64,000 nt of DNA from Pseudomonas mucoides (lineage in GTDB: Bacteria > Pseudomonadota > Gammaproteobacteria > Pseudomonadales > Pseudomonadaceae). The stretch is taken from the NCBI RefSeq assembly GCF_015461845.1, contig NZ_JACOPW010000001.1:1116001-1180000 (forward strand). The letters are read 5' to 3'. The notes below the pieces were generated by a model, which worked only from the letters and a program-made list of their open reading frames with translations, had not been told where the DNA came from and searched no databases. Positions within the stretch are counted from its first letter, which is position 1; each line of letters starts with the position of its first letter. Below are positions 1 through 8,900 of the stretch, one piece after another. Position numbers and translations under genes: made by a program.

Positions 1-354
1 GCCCTGCATGACCGCCGTGGACACGGCCTGTACCGAATCGCCGAACCCCGCCACCAGGCACTCTGGGATCACTATCTGGCGCTGGACCCGGAACGGGCAA
101 GTCTCGTCCGCGGCCTGGCCAGCCAACATGCGTTTCTCAGTGGGCCGCATCTGGAATTGACCGTTAACCTGCGTTACGCCACCGCCATTGCCTGGCTGCT
201 GGTCGAAGAACAAAACACGCCCCTCCCCGCCGCCGATGATGTGTTGGGCATGGCCCGAATCTGGCGCCAGACCTTTCAGCCTCAAGGACGCCTGCGCGAC
301 TTCACTTGCGCCTGGCAAACCTGTGTTTCACCGCTGAATCAGGTCGCCTGCTGA
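1..354 (+). CDS. C-terminal end of an unidentified protein
   Basis: An open frame enters from the left edge in phase with base 1 and runs to a TGA at 352-354, giving the last 117 residues of a protein. It is rich in Trp, Leu, Ala and Arg, with two Cys near the end (motifs TCAW and QTCVSP). I see no signal peptide, membrane segment or catalytic motif in this part. The codon use matches its neighbours, so I take it as a real gene cut by the window edge. I do not recognise the family and assign no function. Confidence 0.6.
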   Translation, partial: ALHDRRGHGLYRIAEPRHQALWDHYLALDPERASLVRGLASQHAFLSGPHLELTVNLRYATAIAWLLVEEQNTPLPAADDVLGMARIWRQTFQPQGRLRDFTCAWQTCVSPLNQVAC

Positions 355-379
355 CCCATCGGTTTCACAAGTTCGTGCA

Positions 380-401
380 TCCGACCGCGAACCTGGTCGG
401 A
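380..401. other. Stem-loop after the partial gene
   Basis: TCCGACC and GGTCGGA form a 7-bp stem with an 8-base loop about 25 bases after the stop of the upstream gene. No T-run follows, so terminator function is only possible. Confidence 0.35.
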
Positions 402-448
402 TTGTCCTACAAAACCGCTCTAACTCAAGCCATACAGCCTATAGCGCT

Positions 449-477
449 GGGACGAAAATGTTGGTAATTTTCGCCCC
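449..477 (+). promoter_or_regulatory. Leader stem-loop just upstream of the FadL-type gene
   Basis: GGGACGAAAAT and ATTTTCGCCCC pair around the loop GTTGGTA (one G-T pair, one unpaired C). The hairpin ends about 14 bases before the AGGAG ribosome site of the porin gene, so it probably lies in the 5' untranslated leader. Its role is inferred; it could stabilise the mRNA. Confidence 0.35.
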
Positions 478-500
478 GGTGATCACCAGGAGTTCTAATA

Positions 501-1772
501 ATGAAAAAAGTAATGCTCAAAACCACCCTTAGCCTCGCCGTTACCCTGGCATCCACCCAGCTCTTTGCAAGTGGCTTTGCCCTTAACGAACAAAGCATCA
601 GCGGGATGGGAACAGGTTTTGCCGGGCGATCTTCTTCTGCCGACGACGCATCCACTATTGTTGGTAACCCTGCCGGTATGTCCCGCATCAAGCGCGAACA
701 AGTGACCGGCGGTGTTGCATTCATCGACGCACACACTGACATCAGCAACGCCAGCTCCAGCCCGAATGGCGGCACCAACAAAGGTGACATGGTCCCTTTC
801 ATGGGCGTGCCGATGGGCTACTACGTCAAGCCAATCGATGACCACTGGGCATTCGGTATCGGTGTGTACGCACCGTTCGGTCTGGTAACCGACTACGAAA
901 ACGGCTTTGCCGGTCGTTACTTCGGCAGCAAGAGCGAAGTTAAGATCGTCACCCTGCAACCGACTGTCAGCTACGCCTTCAACGACAAGGTGTCCATCGG
1001 TTTCGGCCCGACCATCAACCGCATCGACGGCACCCTGGAATCGAACCTGTCGATCACCCAGGCCGCGCCAGACGGCAAGGTCAAGATCAAGGGTGACGAC
1101 ACCGCGCTGGGCTACAACATCGGCGTACTGGTTCAAGCCACCGACAGCACCCGCGTCGGCCTGACCTACCACTCGAAAGTGAAGTACAAGCTCGACGGCG
1201 ACACCAAGGTCAACTACAACGTGCTGGGCCTGATCGGCCAGAACCCAAGCCAGAAATACGACGCGTCGCTAGACCTGACCACGCCTGAATCGGTGGACTT
1301 CTCGGTCACTCACCAGCTCGACGACAAGTGGACTCTTTACGCAGGCAGTACCTGGACTCGCTGGAGCCGCCTGAAAGACATCACCGTCGAAAGCAAAGGT
1401 GTTCCGGCCGTACTGAACGGTCAGTTCGGTACCATCACCGAAGAACAGAACTGGCACGACACCTGGGCTCACGCCATCGGCGCGTCTTACCAGTTGAACA
1501 AGGAATGGGTACTGCGTACCGGTTTGTCCTTTGACCAGGCGCCGACCAACAACGCCGACCGTTCCCCACGCATCCCGACTGGCGATCGCAAGATTTTCAG
1601 CCTGGGCGCTGGCTGGAGCCCGACAGACGACCTGACCATCGACGTGGCGTATTCGTACCTGCACGAAGAGTCGGTCAAGGTCAACAACGTCAACGACCGT
1701 GGCCAAACCTACAACGCCAAGTATGAAAACTGGGCGAACGGTTTCGGTGTCGGCGCGACCTACCGCTTCTGA
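501..1772 (+). CDS. OmpP1/FadL-family outer membrane transporter
   Basis: A 423-residue outer membrane beta-barrel of the FadL family, which carries long-chain fatty acids or other hydrophobic compounds across the outer membrane. A signal peptide covers about residues 1-23. The mature N-terminus has the family's GFALNEQS hatch start, and the NPAGM motif sits at residues 56-60. The rest is alternating amphipathic strands ending in ATYRF with a terminal Phe, as expected for BAM-assembled barrels. The start follows a clear AGGAG site (490-494). It is a single-gene unit closed by a shared terminator. Substrate specificity cannot be read from the sequence. Confidence 0.9.
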   Translation: MKKVMLKTTLSLAVTLASTQLFASGFALNEQSISGMGTGFAGRSSSADDASTIVGNPAGMSRIKREQVTGGVAFIDAHTDISNASSSPNGGTNKGDMVPFMGVPMGYYVKPIDDHWAFGIGVYAPFGLVTDYENGFAGRYFGSKSEVKIVTLQPTVSYAFNDKVSIGFGPTINRIDGTLESNLSITQAAPDGKVKIKGDDTALGYNIGVLVQATDSTRVGLTYHSKVKYKLDGDTKVNYNVLGLIGQNPSQKYDASLDLTTPESVDFSVTHQLDDKWTLYAGSTWTRWSRLKDITVESKGVPAVLNGQFGTITEEQNWHDTWAHAIGASYQLNKEWVLRTGLSFDQAPTNNADRSPRIPTGDRKIFSLGAGWSPTDDLTIDVAYSYLHEESVKVNNVNDRGQTYNAKYENWANGFGVGATYRF

Positions 1773-1810
1773 TGATTCAAGGCGAGGCTGAACCGCTCGC
1801 CTGCTGAATC

Positions 1811-1851
1811 AAAAAAAGCCCCGCTCTCTTATACAGAGGCGGGGCTTTTTG
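1811..1851. terminator. Bidirectional terminator between convergent genes
   Basis: AAAAAAAGCCCCGC and GCGGGGCTTTTT form a strong GC-rich stem with an A-run on one side and a T-run on the other. It lies between the porin gene (+) and the peroxidase gene (-), so it can stop both transcripts. Confidence 0.9.
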
Positions 1852-1862
1852 GTGGGCGCGAA

Positions 1863-2411
1863 TCAGGGTTGGGAAGCCAGGGCTTTCTGCACCGAGGCAA
1901 TGAACTCGGGATCATCGGGTTTGGTCAGGCTGGAGAAACTGGCGATCACCTGGCCTTTGCGATCGACCACGTATTTGTAGAAATTCCACTTCGGTGCGCT
2001 GCTCTGCGCGGCCAGGACCTTGAACAGGTGCGTCGCGTCCTCACCTCGCACTGCTTGCGGTTCGGTCATGGTGAAGGTCACGCCGTAATTCACGTAACAG
2101 ACCTTGGCCGTCTCGGCGGTGTCCTTGGATTCTTGCTTGAAATCGTTCGACGGAACGCCAATCACCTCCAGCCCCTCTTCCTTGAAACGCTGATTGAGCG
2201 CCTCAAGGCTTTTGAACTGCGGGGCGAAACCGCAGTGGCTCGCGGTATTGACCACTACCAGCGGTTTACCTTCGAACCGTTGGCACAGGTCGATCGATTC
2301 CTTGGCCCGCAGTTTTTGCAATGAGCCTTGTAACAGTTCAGGGCACTCAGCCTGAGCCAGTCCGGTCATTGCCATCAGCAACGCGGGGACTGCAATCCAG
2401 CGCATCAGCAT
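1863..2411 (-). CDS. Glutathione peroxidase family protein, exported
   Basis: A 182-residue thiol peroxidase of the glutathione peroxidase family. The catalytic tetrad is visible: Cys60 (SHCGFAPQF), Gln93, and Trp142-Asn143 (WNFYKY). It is a cysteine, not selenocysteine, enzyme. An N-terminal signal peptide ends about AQA21, so it probably acts in the periplasm, reducing peroxides with thioredoxin-like or glutathione donors. I chose the ATG at 2411 because AAGGA lies 9 bases upstream; the frame is open further 5' but without a ribosome site, and an ATG two codons in is also possible. Confidence 0.88.
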   Translation of the reverse strand: MLMRWIAVPALLMAMTGLAQAECPELLQGSLQKLRAKESIDLCQRFEGKPLVVVNTASHCGFAPQFKSLEALNQRFKEEGLEVIGVPSNDFKQESKDTAETAKVCYVNYGVTFTMTEPQAVRGEDATHLFKVLAAQSSAPKWNFYKYVVDRKGQVIASFSSLTKPDDPEFIASVQKALASQP

Positions 2412-2466
2412 GTCGGTGCATCCTTGAGAAGTCGTCAAAAACGAAGTTACTCGCCCCCGCCGCTCC

Positions 2467-2589
2467 CTAGCAAGCACCCATGCCCAATTGCATCAGCGCC
2501 AGACCGCCCTGATGCCAGCCCCACCATGACAATGCCAGCAGCAAGGCGCAGACAGCGGCTACAGCGATTCGCGGCCAAAGACTGTTCAT
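2467..2589 (-). CDS. 40-residue membrane mini-protein coupled to the MFS gene
   Basis: A short gene of 40 codons ending in TAG. Its ATG overlaps the TGA of the MFS gene as ATGA (2586-2589), the classic sign of translational coupling. It starts [13 protein letters not shown], followed by a hydrophobic segment (about residues 8-23, [11 protein letters not shown]) and a short tail [12 protein letters not shown]. It looks like one transmembrane helix with a Trp-rich interface and a C-terminal Cys. I do not recognise a named family. By position it could be a small partner or regulator of the transporter. Confidence 0.6.
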   Translation of the reverse strand: MNSLWPRIAVAAVCALLLALSWWGWHQGGLALMQLGMGAC

Positions 2590-3794
2590 ATCGCACTCAT
2601 CTGTGTTTGCAGGCGCGCCACCGGCCGCTCACGCACCGGCCAGTTCAGGGCAGCAGCCAACAGGCTCAAGAGAATTGCCACTTGCCAGATCAAGTCATAG
2701 CTCCCGGTCCGGTCATACACCACCCCGCCCAGCCAGCCGCCAAGAAACGAACCGAGCTGATGAAACAGGAACACAATCCCGCCGAGCATGGACAGGTTGC
2801 GCACACCGAACAGGGTCGCCACGGTGCCGTTGGTCAGCGGTACGGTCGACAGCCATAAGAACCCCATGGCCATACCGAACAGGTAGGCCGTGGTCGTCGT
2901 GACCGGGGCCCACAGGAACAGCGCGATCACCACCGCCCGCAACAGGTACAAACCGGTGAGCAAACGCGGTTTGGACATGCGTCCGCCAAGCCATCCGGCG
3001 GTGTACGTGCCGAAGATGTTGAACAACCCGATCAGCGCCAGCACCGTGGTGCCGACCGTGGCCGGAAGGTGTTGATCCACCAGATACGCCGGCAAATGCA
3101 CGCCGATGAATACCACTTGGAAACCGCAGACGAAAAAGCCGAACGCCAACAGCCAGAACCCCGAATGGGAGCAGGCTTCGCGCAGCGCTTCGGAGAGGGT
3201 TTGTTCGTGACCGAGCGTCGGCAGCGGTTTGTCCTTGAGCATGCTCACCAGCGGCACGATCAACGCCACCAACAGGCCCAGCACCAGCAACGCGGCGGAC
3301 CAGCCGAGCCAACCGATCAAGCCCAACGTGCCCGGCAGCATCGCGAACTGGCCGAACGAGCCGGCCGCACTGGCGATGCCCATGCCCATGCTGCGCTTCT
3401 CCGGTGGCACCGCACGGCCGACCACTCCGAGGATCACCGAGAACGAAGTGCCGGACAGACCGATGCCGATCAACAGGCCGGCGCTCAACGACAACGTCAC
3501 GGCGGAATCTGACAGTCCCATGAACGCCAGGCCCAGCGCATACAGCACACCACCGACCAGCACCACTTTCGCCGCGCCGAAGCGATCGGCCAGTGCGCCG
3601 GTGAAGGGCTGCGCCAGGCCCCAGATCAGATTCTGCAAGGCGATGGCAAACGCAAAGGTCTCACGCCCCCAGCCGAACTCGGCACTCATCGGCGCCAGAA
3701 ACAGTCCGAAGCCGTGGCGCACGCCCAACGACAACGCGAGGATCAGCGCACTCCCCACCAACACCCAACCGCACGTACGCCACATCGATGTCAT
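2586..3794 (-). CDS. MFS transporter
   Basis: A 402-residue major facilitator with about twelve hydrophobic segments and the usual cytoplasmic loop between the two six-helix halves. The motif GALADRFGAAKV after helix 2 matches the MFS loop 2-3 signature. The family resembles monocarboxylate/oxalate-type MFS carriers, but the substrate cannot be told. GGAG sits 8 bases before the ATG. A perfect 18-bp palindrome (3810-3827) just upstream and the adjacent marR gene indicate control by that repressor. The pairing suggests export of, or response to, a small phenolic or toxic compound. Confidence 0.85.
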   Translation of the reverse strand: MTSMWRTCGWVLVGSALILALSLGVRHGFGLFLAPMSAEFGWGRETFAFAIALQNLIWGLAQPFTGALADRFGAAKVVLVGGVLYALGLAFMGLSDSAVTLSLSAGLLIGIGLSGTSFSVILGVVGRAVPPEKRSMGMGIASAAGSFGQFAMLPGTLGLIGWLGWSAALLVLGLLVALIVPLVSMLKDKPLPTLGHEQTLSEALREACSHSGFWLLAFGFFVCGFQVVFIGVHLPAYLVDQHLPATVGTTVLALIGLFNIFGTYTAGWLGGRMSKPRLLTGLYLLRAVVIALFLWAPVTTTTAYLFGMAMGFLWLSTVPLTNGTVATLFGVRNLSMLGGIVFLFHQLGSFLGGWLGGVVYDRTGSYDLIWQVAILLSLLAAALNWPVRERPVARLQTQMSAI

Positions 3795-3809
3795 TTCTTA
3801 TTCTCCGGT

Positions 3810-3827
3810 AGCGGGTATATACCCGCT
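3810..3827. promoter_or_regulatory. MarR-type operator before the MFS gene
   Basis: AGCGGGTATATACCCGCT is a perfect 18-bp palindrome, 16 bases upstream of the MFS start codon and close to its ribosome site. The same core occurs before marR. Perfect palindromes with an AT centre are typical MarR-family sites; binding is inferred. Confidence 0.75.
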
Positions 3828-3847
3828 TAAGATCGGAAAAACCGGCT

Positions 3848-4252
3848 TCAGGCCAGTTCGTCCAGCAGTCGCAACAAGGTTTCGCGTTTTTCGGCGCCCA
3901 GTCGGTCAATCAACCGTTGTTGAGCCGCTTCCCAGGCCGGCAGGGCCGCTGCCAAGCGCTCGGCACCGGCCTCGGTCAGGCGGACAATGCGATTGCGCAT
4001 GTCCTCGCCCTCGACCAGCTTCACCAGCCCCTCCCCCTCCAGCACGCGCAAATTGCGTCCGAGGGTGCTGCGGTCCAGGCCCATGGCTTCGGCGAGGGTG
4101 GAAATACTCGGTTGATCCAGGCGCTGCAAATTGCACAGCAAAGAATACTGGGCAACGTTGATCCCGAAGCCGTCGAGAGCGCCGTCGTAATGCCTGCTGA
4201 CGCCACGTGCGGCGCGACGCAGATTGATACATAAACATTGGGAGTCGAGCAT
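3848..4252 (-). CDS. MarR family transcriptional regulator
   Basis: A 134-residue winged-helix protein of the MarR family. The recognition region SISTLAEAMGLDRSTLGRNLRVLEGEGL (about residues 49-76) and the wing ending MRNRIVRLTEAG are characteristic. It acts as a dimeric, usually ligand-relieved repressor. Both its own gene and the MFS gene downstream carry the GTATATAC palindrome, so it probably represses both. The ATG at 4252 has no Shine-Dalgarno sequence and lies only 3 bases from the operator, so the mRNA may be leaderless or the start may lie elsewhere; no other in-frame upstream start is available. Confidence 0.88.
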   Translation of the reverse strand: MLDSQCLCINLRRAARGVSRHYDGALDGFGINVAQYSLLCNLQRLDQPSISTLAEAMGLDRSTLGRNLRVLEGEGLVKLVEGEDMRNRIVRLTEAGAERLAAALPAWEAAQQRLIDRLGAEKRETLLRLLDELA

Positions 4253-4255
4253 GGT

Positions 4256-4271
4256 GCGTGTATATACCCGC
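4256..4271. promoter_or_regulatory. Operator before marR
   Basis: GCGTGTATATACCCGC shares the GTATATAC core with the site at 3810-3827, with one mismatch between its arms. It lies directly before the marR start codon, which suggests autorepression. Confidence 0.65.
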
Positions 4272-4326
4272 GGTTGTGTTAAATCAAGTTATGGATAGAT
4301 ATAGAAATGGCAGTGCTTGAAAGACC

Positions 4327-4394
4327 GCTATCGTGAGCAGGCTCGCTCCTACAGCGGAATGCGATCAACTGTAGGAGTGAGCCTGCTTGCGAAG
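4327..4394. repeat. REP pair (GTAG class)
   Basis: Two inverted copies of the unit GTAGGAGYGAGCCTGCTCGCGA face each other around about 18 bases of unique DNA, between marR and cobS. This is the short palindromic doublet typical of fluorescens pseudomonads. Confidence 0.85.
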
Positions 4395-4421
4395 AGGCCA
4401 GCACATCCTGCACAAAAGCCA

Positions 4422-5153
4422 TCAGATCAACGCCAATCCTACCAGCACCACCATCTCCAGCAATTCCAGCAATGCCCCGGCCGTGTCCCCCGTCGTCCCG
4501 CCCAATCGACGCACCATCACCTGGCGCAACCACACAAAAACCACTGCCGCCAGCACCACCGCCCAAACACCGCTGAGCCCCGCAATCAGCACACACGCCA
4601 CCGCACTGACCGCCAACACCTGCTGACCCGCCAATCGCGGCAGATGATCCGCCAACGCCTGCCCCAGCCCGCCTGCACGCACATACGGCGTGGTCAGGAA
4701 CAAGCCCAGCATCGCGCTGCGGCCAATCAACGGAACGATGATCAGGACAATACCGTGCTGCTGCTCGATCAACGCCAACAACGCCGCGAATTTCAGCAAC
4801 AACACCAACACCAGCGTCACCACGGCAATCGGCCCGCTGCGCGGGTCTTTCATGATCGTCAGCGTGCGTTCCCGATCACCAAAACCACCGAGCCACGCGT
4901 CGGCGCTATCGGCCAGACCGTCCAGGTGCAACCCGCCGCTGAGCAAGACCCAAACCGTCAGCAACAACGCCGTATGCAATAACAACGGCGTTCCCAGTAA
5001 AAACCCATTCAGCGCCCACAGAATCGCGCCGAACAGCAGCCCCACCAGCGGATAAAACAGCAGCGACCGGCCCAGCTCCTGAGGCGCCGGCATGCCGGGC
5101 AGGCGAATCGGCAGACTGCTCAGAAATTGCAGGGCGATCCAGAATGGCAGCAT
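4422..5153 (-). CDS. cobS: Adenosylcobinamide-GDP ribazoletransferase (cobalamin synthase)
   Basis: A 243-residue integral membrane enzyme that joins adenosylcobinamide-GDP to alpha-ribazole(-phosphate), the last assembly step of the cobalamin nucleotide loop. The family signature GGLHLDGLADSADAWLGG (about residues 72-89) holds the acidic metal-binding residues, and MKDPRSGP follows. There are six or more hydrophobic helices. It is the last gene of the cob operon; its ATG comes 2 bases after the cobC stop, with AAGGAAG upstream. A TTG two codons earlier is an alternative start. Confidence 0.93.
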   Translation of the reverse strand: MLPFWIALQFLSSLPIRLPGMPAPQELGRSLLFYPLVGLLFGAILWALNGFLLGTPLLLHTALLLTVWVLLSGGLHLDGLADSADAWLGGFGDRERTLTIMKDPRSGPIAVVTLVLVLLLKFAALLALIEQQHGIVLIIVPLIGRSAMLGLFLTTPYVRAGGLGQALADHLPRLAGQQVLAVSAVACVLIAGLSGVWAVVLAAVVFVWLRQVMVRRLGGTTGDTAGALLELLEMVVLVGLALI

Positions 5154-5155
5154 GG

Positions 5156-5731
5156 TCAAATCGCTTCCTTGAGAATGACACCGGGTTCGACACGCAATGA
5201 AAACAACGACCCATGACCGACTTCAACATTGAGCAACTGCTCACGCGGCATCCCCCGCGCTTGAGCCAGCAATAAACGCATGACCCCACCATGGCTGATC
5301 AACAGGACCCGCTCGCCCGCGTAAGCAATAACCAGTCGCTCAATGGCCGCCCGTACCCGAACGGAAAAGTCGGCCACCCGCTCGCCGCCCGGCGGCGTAA
5401 ACGAATAGGGATCAGCCCAGAACAGCCCCAATGCCTCGGCATCGGTGTCCATCAGCGCCGCTGCGCTCTGCCCTTCCCAGGCACCGAAGTGCAGTTCTTG
5501 CAGGTCTTTGTCCAACTGCACCGGCAAACCCAGTTGCACACCGAGCTCTTCAGCGAAACGCGCACAACGCTGCAACGGCGAACTGACCAATCGATCCCAC
5601 GGCCCCTGCTCGATCACCGCCGCGCGCATCTGCGCCCAGCCTTTTTCGGTCAGCGCGTCATCGAGACTGCCACGCAATCCGCCACCGAGCTCGGTCTCGC
5701 CATGACGCAACAGGTCCAAGTGCAACGTCAT
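5156..5731 (-). CDS. cobC: Alpha-ribazole phosphatase, histidine phosphatase family
   Basis: A 191-residue phosphoglycerate-mutase-like phosphatase that removes the phosphate from alpha-ribazole-5'-phosphate in nucleotide-loop assembly. The phospho-acceptor motif LLRHGET has His10, and the second histidine lies in [11 protein letters not shown]. The start at 5731 overlaps the cobT stop as ATGA. Symbol follows Salmonella usage; in Pseudomonas papers cobC often means the threonine-phosphate decarboxylase encoded further upstream in this operon. Confidence 0.88.
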   Translation of the reverse strand: MTLHLDLLRHGETELGGGLRGSLDDALTEKGWAQMRAAVIEQGPWDRLVSSPLQRCARFAEELGVQLGLPVQLDKDLQELHFGAWEGQSAAALMDTDAEALGLFWADPYSFTPPGGERVADFSVRVRAAIERLVIAYAGERVLLISHGGVMRLLLAQARGMPREQLLNVEVGHGSLFSLRVEPGVILKEAI

Positions 5732-6783
5732 GCCGGACGGTCCGCAACCGCCGCTTCGGCGAAGGTTGCCATCTGCCCGTGAAGGTCGCAGGCCAGACGC
5801 AACAACGGCACGGCCAATGCGGCACCGCTGCCCTCGCCCAGTCGTAAACCAAGGTCCAGCAACGGTTCCGCGTTCAGGGTTTCCAGCACATGACGATGAC
5901 CCGGCTCGGCACCGCGATGGCCGAACAGCAGCCAGGCACGGCATTCAGGATTCAAGCGCACCGCCACCACTGCCGCGACGCTGCAAATAAACCCGTCGAC
6001 CAGCACCGCCACGCCTTCTTGCGCACACGCCAGATAGGCCCCCACCAGCGCAGCAATTTCAAAACCACCCAGATTGAACAACGTCTGCAACGCGTCCTCG
6101 CGCTGAACACCGTGCAGCGCCAACGCGCGCTCGATGACCCGAGCCTTGTGGCTCACACCCGACACATCCAGACCGGTGCCCGGCCCGGCCAGATGCACCA
6201 CCGGACAATCGAGCAAGGCACAGGCCAATGCACTGGCGGCGGTGGTGTTGCCGATGCCCATTTCGCCACCGATGTACAACTGCGCCCCGACGGCGATGGC
6301 ACGCTGCACACTGTCGCGACCAGCCTGCAAGGCGAGTTCGCCCTGGGCCGTCGTCATGGCCGGGCCTTTGACGAAATTCGTCGTGCCGGGGCCAACGTTC
6401 AAGTGACGCACACCGGGTAGATTCAAGGTCGGGGTCACCGTGCCCAGATCCACCACTTCCAGGGAGGCGCCCAACTGCCGCGCCAACACGCTGATCGCTG
6501 CGCCGCCAGTGACGAAGTTGTGCAACATCTGCCCGGTGACTTCCTGAGGAAACGCCGACACGCCTTCAGCCACGACACCATGGTCACCGGCAAAAATCGC
6601 GATCCACAGATGGTCCAGGCTCGGCTTGACCTGCCCCTGCAACCCGGCCAATTGCACCGCCACCGATTCCAGTCGACCGAGGGAGCCGGCGGGTTTGGTC
6701 AGTTGCTGTTGACGCGCCTGCGCCTGTTCGACGGCTTGCGCATCGATCGGCTTGCACGGGTTCAGCCACCAGGATTGAGTCAT
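5728..6783 (-). CDS. cobT: Nicotinate-nucleotide--dimethylbenzimidazole phosphoribosyltransferase
   Basis: A 351-residue enzyme that moves phosphoribose from nicotinate mononucleotide to 5,6-dimethylbenzimidazole, giving alpha-ribazole-5'-phosphate. Family landmarks: the FAGDHGV motif near residue 62, [14 protein letters not shown] in the middle, and the [12 protein letters not shown] segment near the C-terminus that carries the catalytic Glu. The length matches the family. The start at 6783 overlaps the cobU stop as ATGA. Its substrate base can be supplied by BluB from the same operon. Confidence 0.94.
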   Translation of the reverse strand: MTQSWWLNPCKPIDAQAVEQAQARQQQLTKPAGSLGRLESVAVQLAGLQGQVKPSLDHLWIAIFAGDHGVVAEGVSAFPQEVTGQMLHNFVTGGAAISVLARQLGASLEVVDLGTVTPTLNLPGVRHLNVGPGTTNFVKGPAMTTAQGELALQAGRDSVQRAIAVGAQLYIGGEMGIGNTTAASALACALLDCPVVHLAGPGTGLDVSGVSHKARVIERALALHGVQREDALQTLFNLGGFEIAALVGAYLACAQEGVAVLVDGFICSVAAVVAVRLNPECRAWLLFGHRGAEPGHRHVLETLNAEPLLDLGLRLGEGSGAALAVPLLRLACDLHGQMATFAEAAVADRPA

Positions 6784-7301
6784 AACGCAGTTCCTTTCAG
6801 AGTCAGGGGCAGGCCGGCGACGGTCAGGACGACGCGTTGGCAGCGCTCGGCCAGGGCTTGATGCAGCCAACCGGCTTCATCGACGTAGCGGCGAGTCAAT
6901 TCGCCCAGCGGCACGACACCCATTCCGGTTTCGTTGCTGACAAAAATGATTTCACCCGGCAACGCGGCCAGGCAGTCCAGTAGGGCTTCACGTTCAGCGT
7001 TGAGGCGTTCGGTATCGTCGAGCATCAGCAGATTGGTCATCCACAGCGTCAGGCAATCCACCAGCAGGCAACGATTGGCACTGGCGGTTGCGCGCAGGAC
7101 GCGGGCGAGCTCAATCGGTTCTTCGATCAATCCCCACTCGACGGGACGACGGGCGCGATGATGGGCGACGCGGTCGTTCATTTCGCCGTCCAGCGGTTGG
7201 CTGGTGGCGATGTAGGTCACGGCCAGCTGGCTGTCGGTGGCGAGTTTTTCGGCGAGTCGACTTTTGCCGGAGCGGGCGCCGCCGAGGATCAGTTGGAGCA
7301 T
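6780..7301 (-). CDS. cobU: Adenosylcobinamide kinase / guanylyltransferase
   Basis: A 173-residue bifunctional enzyme that phosphorylates adenosylcobinamide and then attaches GMP. The P-loop GGARSGKS is at residues 7-14. The His pair at residues 47-48 (VAHHRARRP) matches the region of the GMP-accepting His. [11 protein letters not shown] is a family motif. Called CobP in Pseudomonas. It is preceded by the only real gap in the operon (147 bases), which contains a REP pair, so its translation is not directly coupled to cobQ. Confidence 0.93.
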   Translation of the reverse strand: MLQLILGGARSGKSRLAEKLATDSQLAVTYIATSQPLDGEMNDRVAHHRARRPVEWGLIEEPIELARVLRATASANRCLLVDCLTLWMTNLLMLDDTERLNAEREALLDCLAALPGEIIFVSNETGMGVVPLGELTRRYVDEAGWLHQALAERCQRVVLTVAGLPLTLKGTAL

Positions 7302-7337
7302 GGTTCATTACCTTTTAATTGTCGGCGTGGCGACTGC

Positions 7338-7436
7338 CTCATCGTGGGCAAGCCCGCTCCCACAAGGATCGGGACTGTTCACAGTCTTGGGCACAAATAC
7401 GGCCCCTGTGGGAGTGGGCTTGCCCGCGATGGCGGC
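7338..7436. repeat. REP pair (GTGG class) in the cobQ-cobU gap
   Basis: Inverted copies of GTGGGAGYGGGCTTGCCCGCGAT are separated by about 44 bases. They fill most of the 147-base gap between cobQ and cobU on the transcribed operon. Confidence 0.85.
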
Positions 7437-7448
7437 CTCTAAGCCACC

Positions 7449-8900
7449 TCAAATCCCGCAGAGTTGACGCAGCAGCCCGGTATCCAGATGTTTCTCCACC
7501 AGATCCGCCAACCGTTCGATATCCCGCTCGCGCAATGCGTGGTAATCGACCTCCTGCACATTCTGCAACCCCGCCCAGCGCAGCAACGCACTGCACGCCG
7601 ACGGCGATTCAAACAAGCCATGCAGGTACGTGCCGAAAATCTGCCCATCCACACTTTGCGCGCCATCGCAGCGACCATCGTCCAACTGCACAGCGGCGTT
7701 TTCCAACGCCGGCCCGGTGGTCACGCCGGCATGAATTTCGTAGCCGCTGACAGCCGCATCTTCCAATGCCAGACGACCGCGCACATTGCGCAGTTGCTTC
7801 TCTTCTTCGAGCTGCGTTTCAAACGCCAGCAACCCCAGACCAGCGCTTGAGCCCGGTGCGCCTTCCAGGCCCAGCGGGTCGTGTACGTGCTCGCCGAGCA
7901 TTTGCAAACCACCGCAAATCCCGAGGACTTTGCCGCCGTAGCGCAGATGACGACTGATCGCCGAATCCCAGCCATTGGCCCGCAAATACGCGAGGTCGCT
8001 GCGTACGCTCTTCGAGCCGGGCAGGATGATCAGGTCGGCCGGCGGGATCGCCTGGCCGGGACCGATGAACTGCAGATCGACTTGCGGATGCAAACGCAGC
8101 GGATCGAAATCGGTGTGGTTGCTGATGCGCGGAAGCACCGGCACCACGACTTTCAGTACCTGGTCGGCCTTGTCAGTCTGGCGCTGATCGATGCCATCCT
8201 CAGCCTCAAGATGCAGATCCATCACATACGGCAGGACACCGATCACCGGTTTGCCGGTGCGCTCTTCGAGCCAGTCGAGACCGGGTTGAAGCAAGGCGAT
8301 ATCGCCGCGAAAACGATTGATGATGAAGCCCTTGATCCGCGCCTGCTCCGTCGGCGACAGCAACTCCAGCGTGCCCACCAGATGCGCGAACACCCCGCCG
8401 CGATTGATGTCGGCGATCAATACCACCGGGCAATCCACCGCTTCGGCAAAGCCCATGTTGGCGATATCGCCGGCCCGCAGATTGATCTCGGCGGGTGAGC
8501 CCGCGCCTTCGACCATCACCACCGGATACGCCGCGCTCAAGCGTTCGTGAGAGGCCAGCACCGCTTGCATGGCGATGGTTTTGTAGTCGTGATAGGCAAC
8601 CGCGTTCATGGTCGTGACCGCGCGCCCGTGAATGATCACTTGGGCGCCGGTGTCGCTGTTGGGTTTGAGCAGCACCGGGTTCATGTCGGTGTGCGGTTCA
8701 AGGTTGGCGGCCTGGGCCTGCACGGCTTGCGCACGACCGATCTCACCACCATCGGCCGTCACCGCGCTGTTGAGCGCCATGTTCTGCGGTTTGAACGGCA
8801 CGACGTTTACGCCCTGGCGCACCACCCAGCGACACAGCGCCGTCACCAGCGTGCTTTTGCCGGCATCGGACGTGGTGCCCTGCACCATTAACGTGGTCAT
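7449..8900 (-). CDS. cobQ: Cobyric acid synthase
   Basis: A 483-residue glutamine amidotransferase that amidates the b, d, e and g side chains of adenosylcobyrinic a,c-diamide. The N-terminal ATP-binding part begins [16 protein letters not shown] with the P-loop-like GTTSDAGKS at residues 8-16. The C-terminal class I GATase-like domain has Cys329 ([11 protein letters not shown]) and the His of TYLHGLFES. The length is normal for the family. Its start overlaps the stop of the upstream decarboxylase gene as ATGA (8897-8900). Confidence 0.95.
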   Translation of the reverse strand: MTTLMVQGTTSDAGKSTLVTALCRWVVRQGVNVVPFKPQNMALNSAVTADGGEIGRAQAVQAQAANLEPHTDMNPVLLKPNSDTGAQVIIHGRAVTTMNAVAYHDYKTIAMQAVLASHERLSAAYPVVMVEGAGSPAEINLRAGDIANMGFAEAVDCPVVLIADINRGGVFAHLVGTLELLSPTEQARIKGFIINRFRGDIALLQPGLDWLEERTGKPVIGVLPYVMDLHLEAEDGIDQRQTDKADQVLKVVVPVLPRISNHTDFDPLRLHPQVDLQFIGPGQAIPPADLIILPGSKSVRSDLAYLRANGWDSAISRHLRYGGKVLGICGGLQMLGEHVHDPLGLEGAPGSSAGLGLLAFETQLEEEKQLRNVRGRLALEDAAVSGYEIHAGVTTGPALENAAVQLDDGRCDGAQSVDGQIFGTYLHGLFESPSACSALLRWAGLQNVQEVDYHALRERDIERLADLVEKHLDTGLLRQLCGI

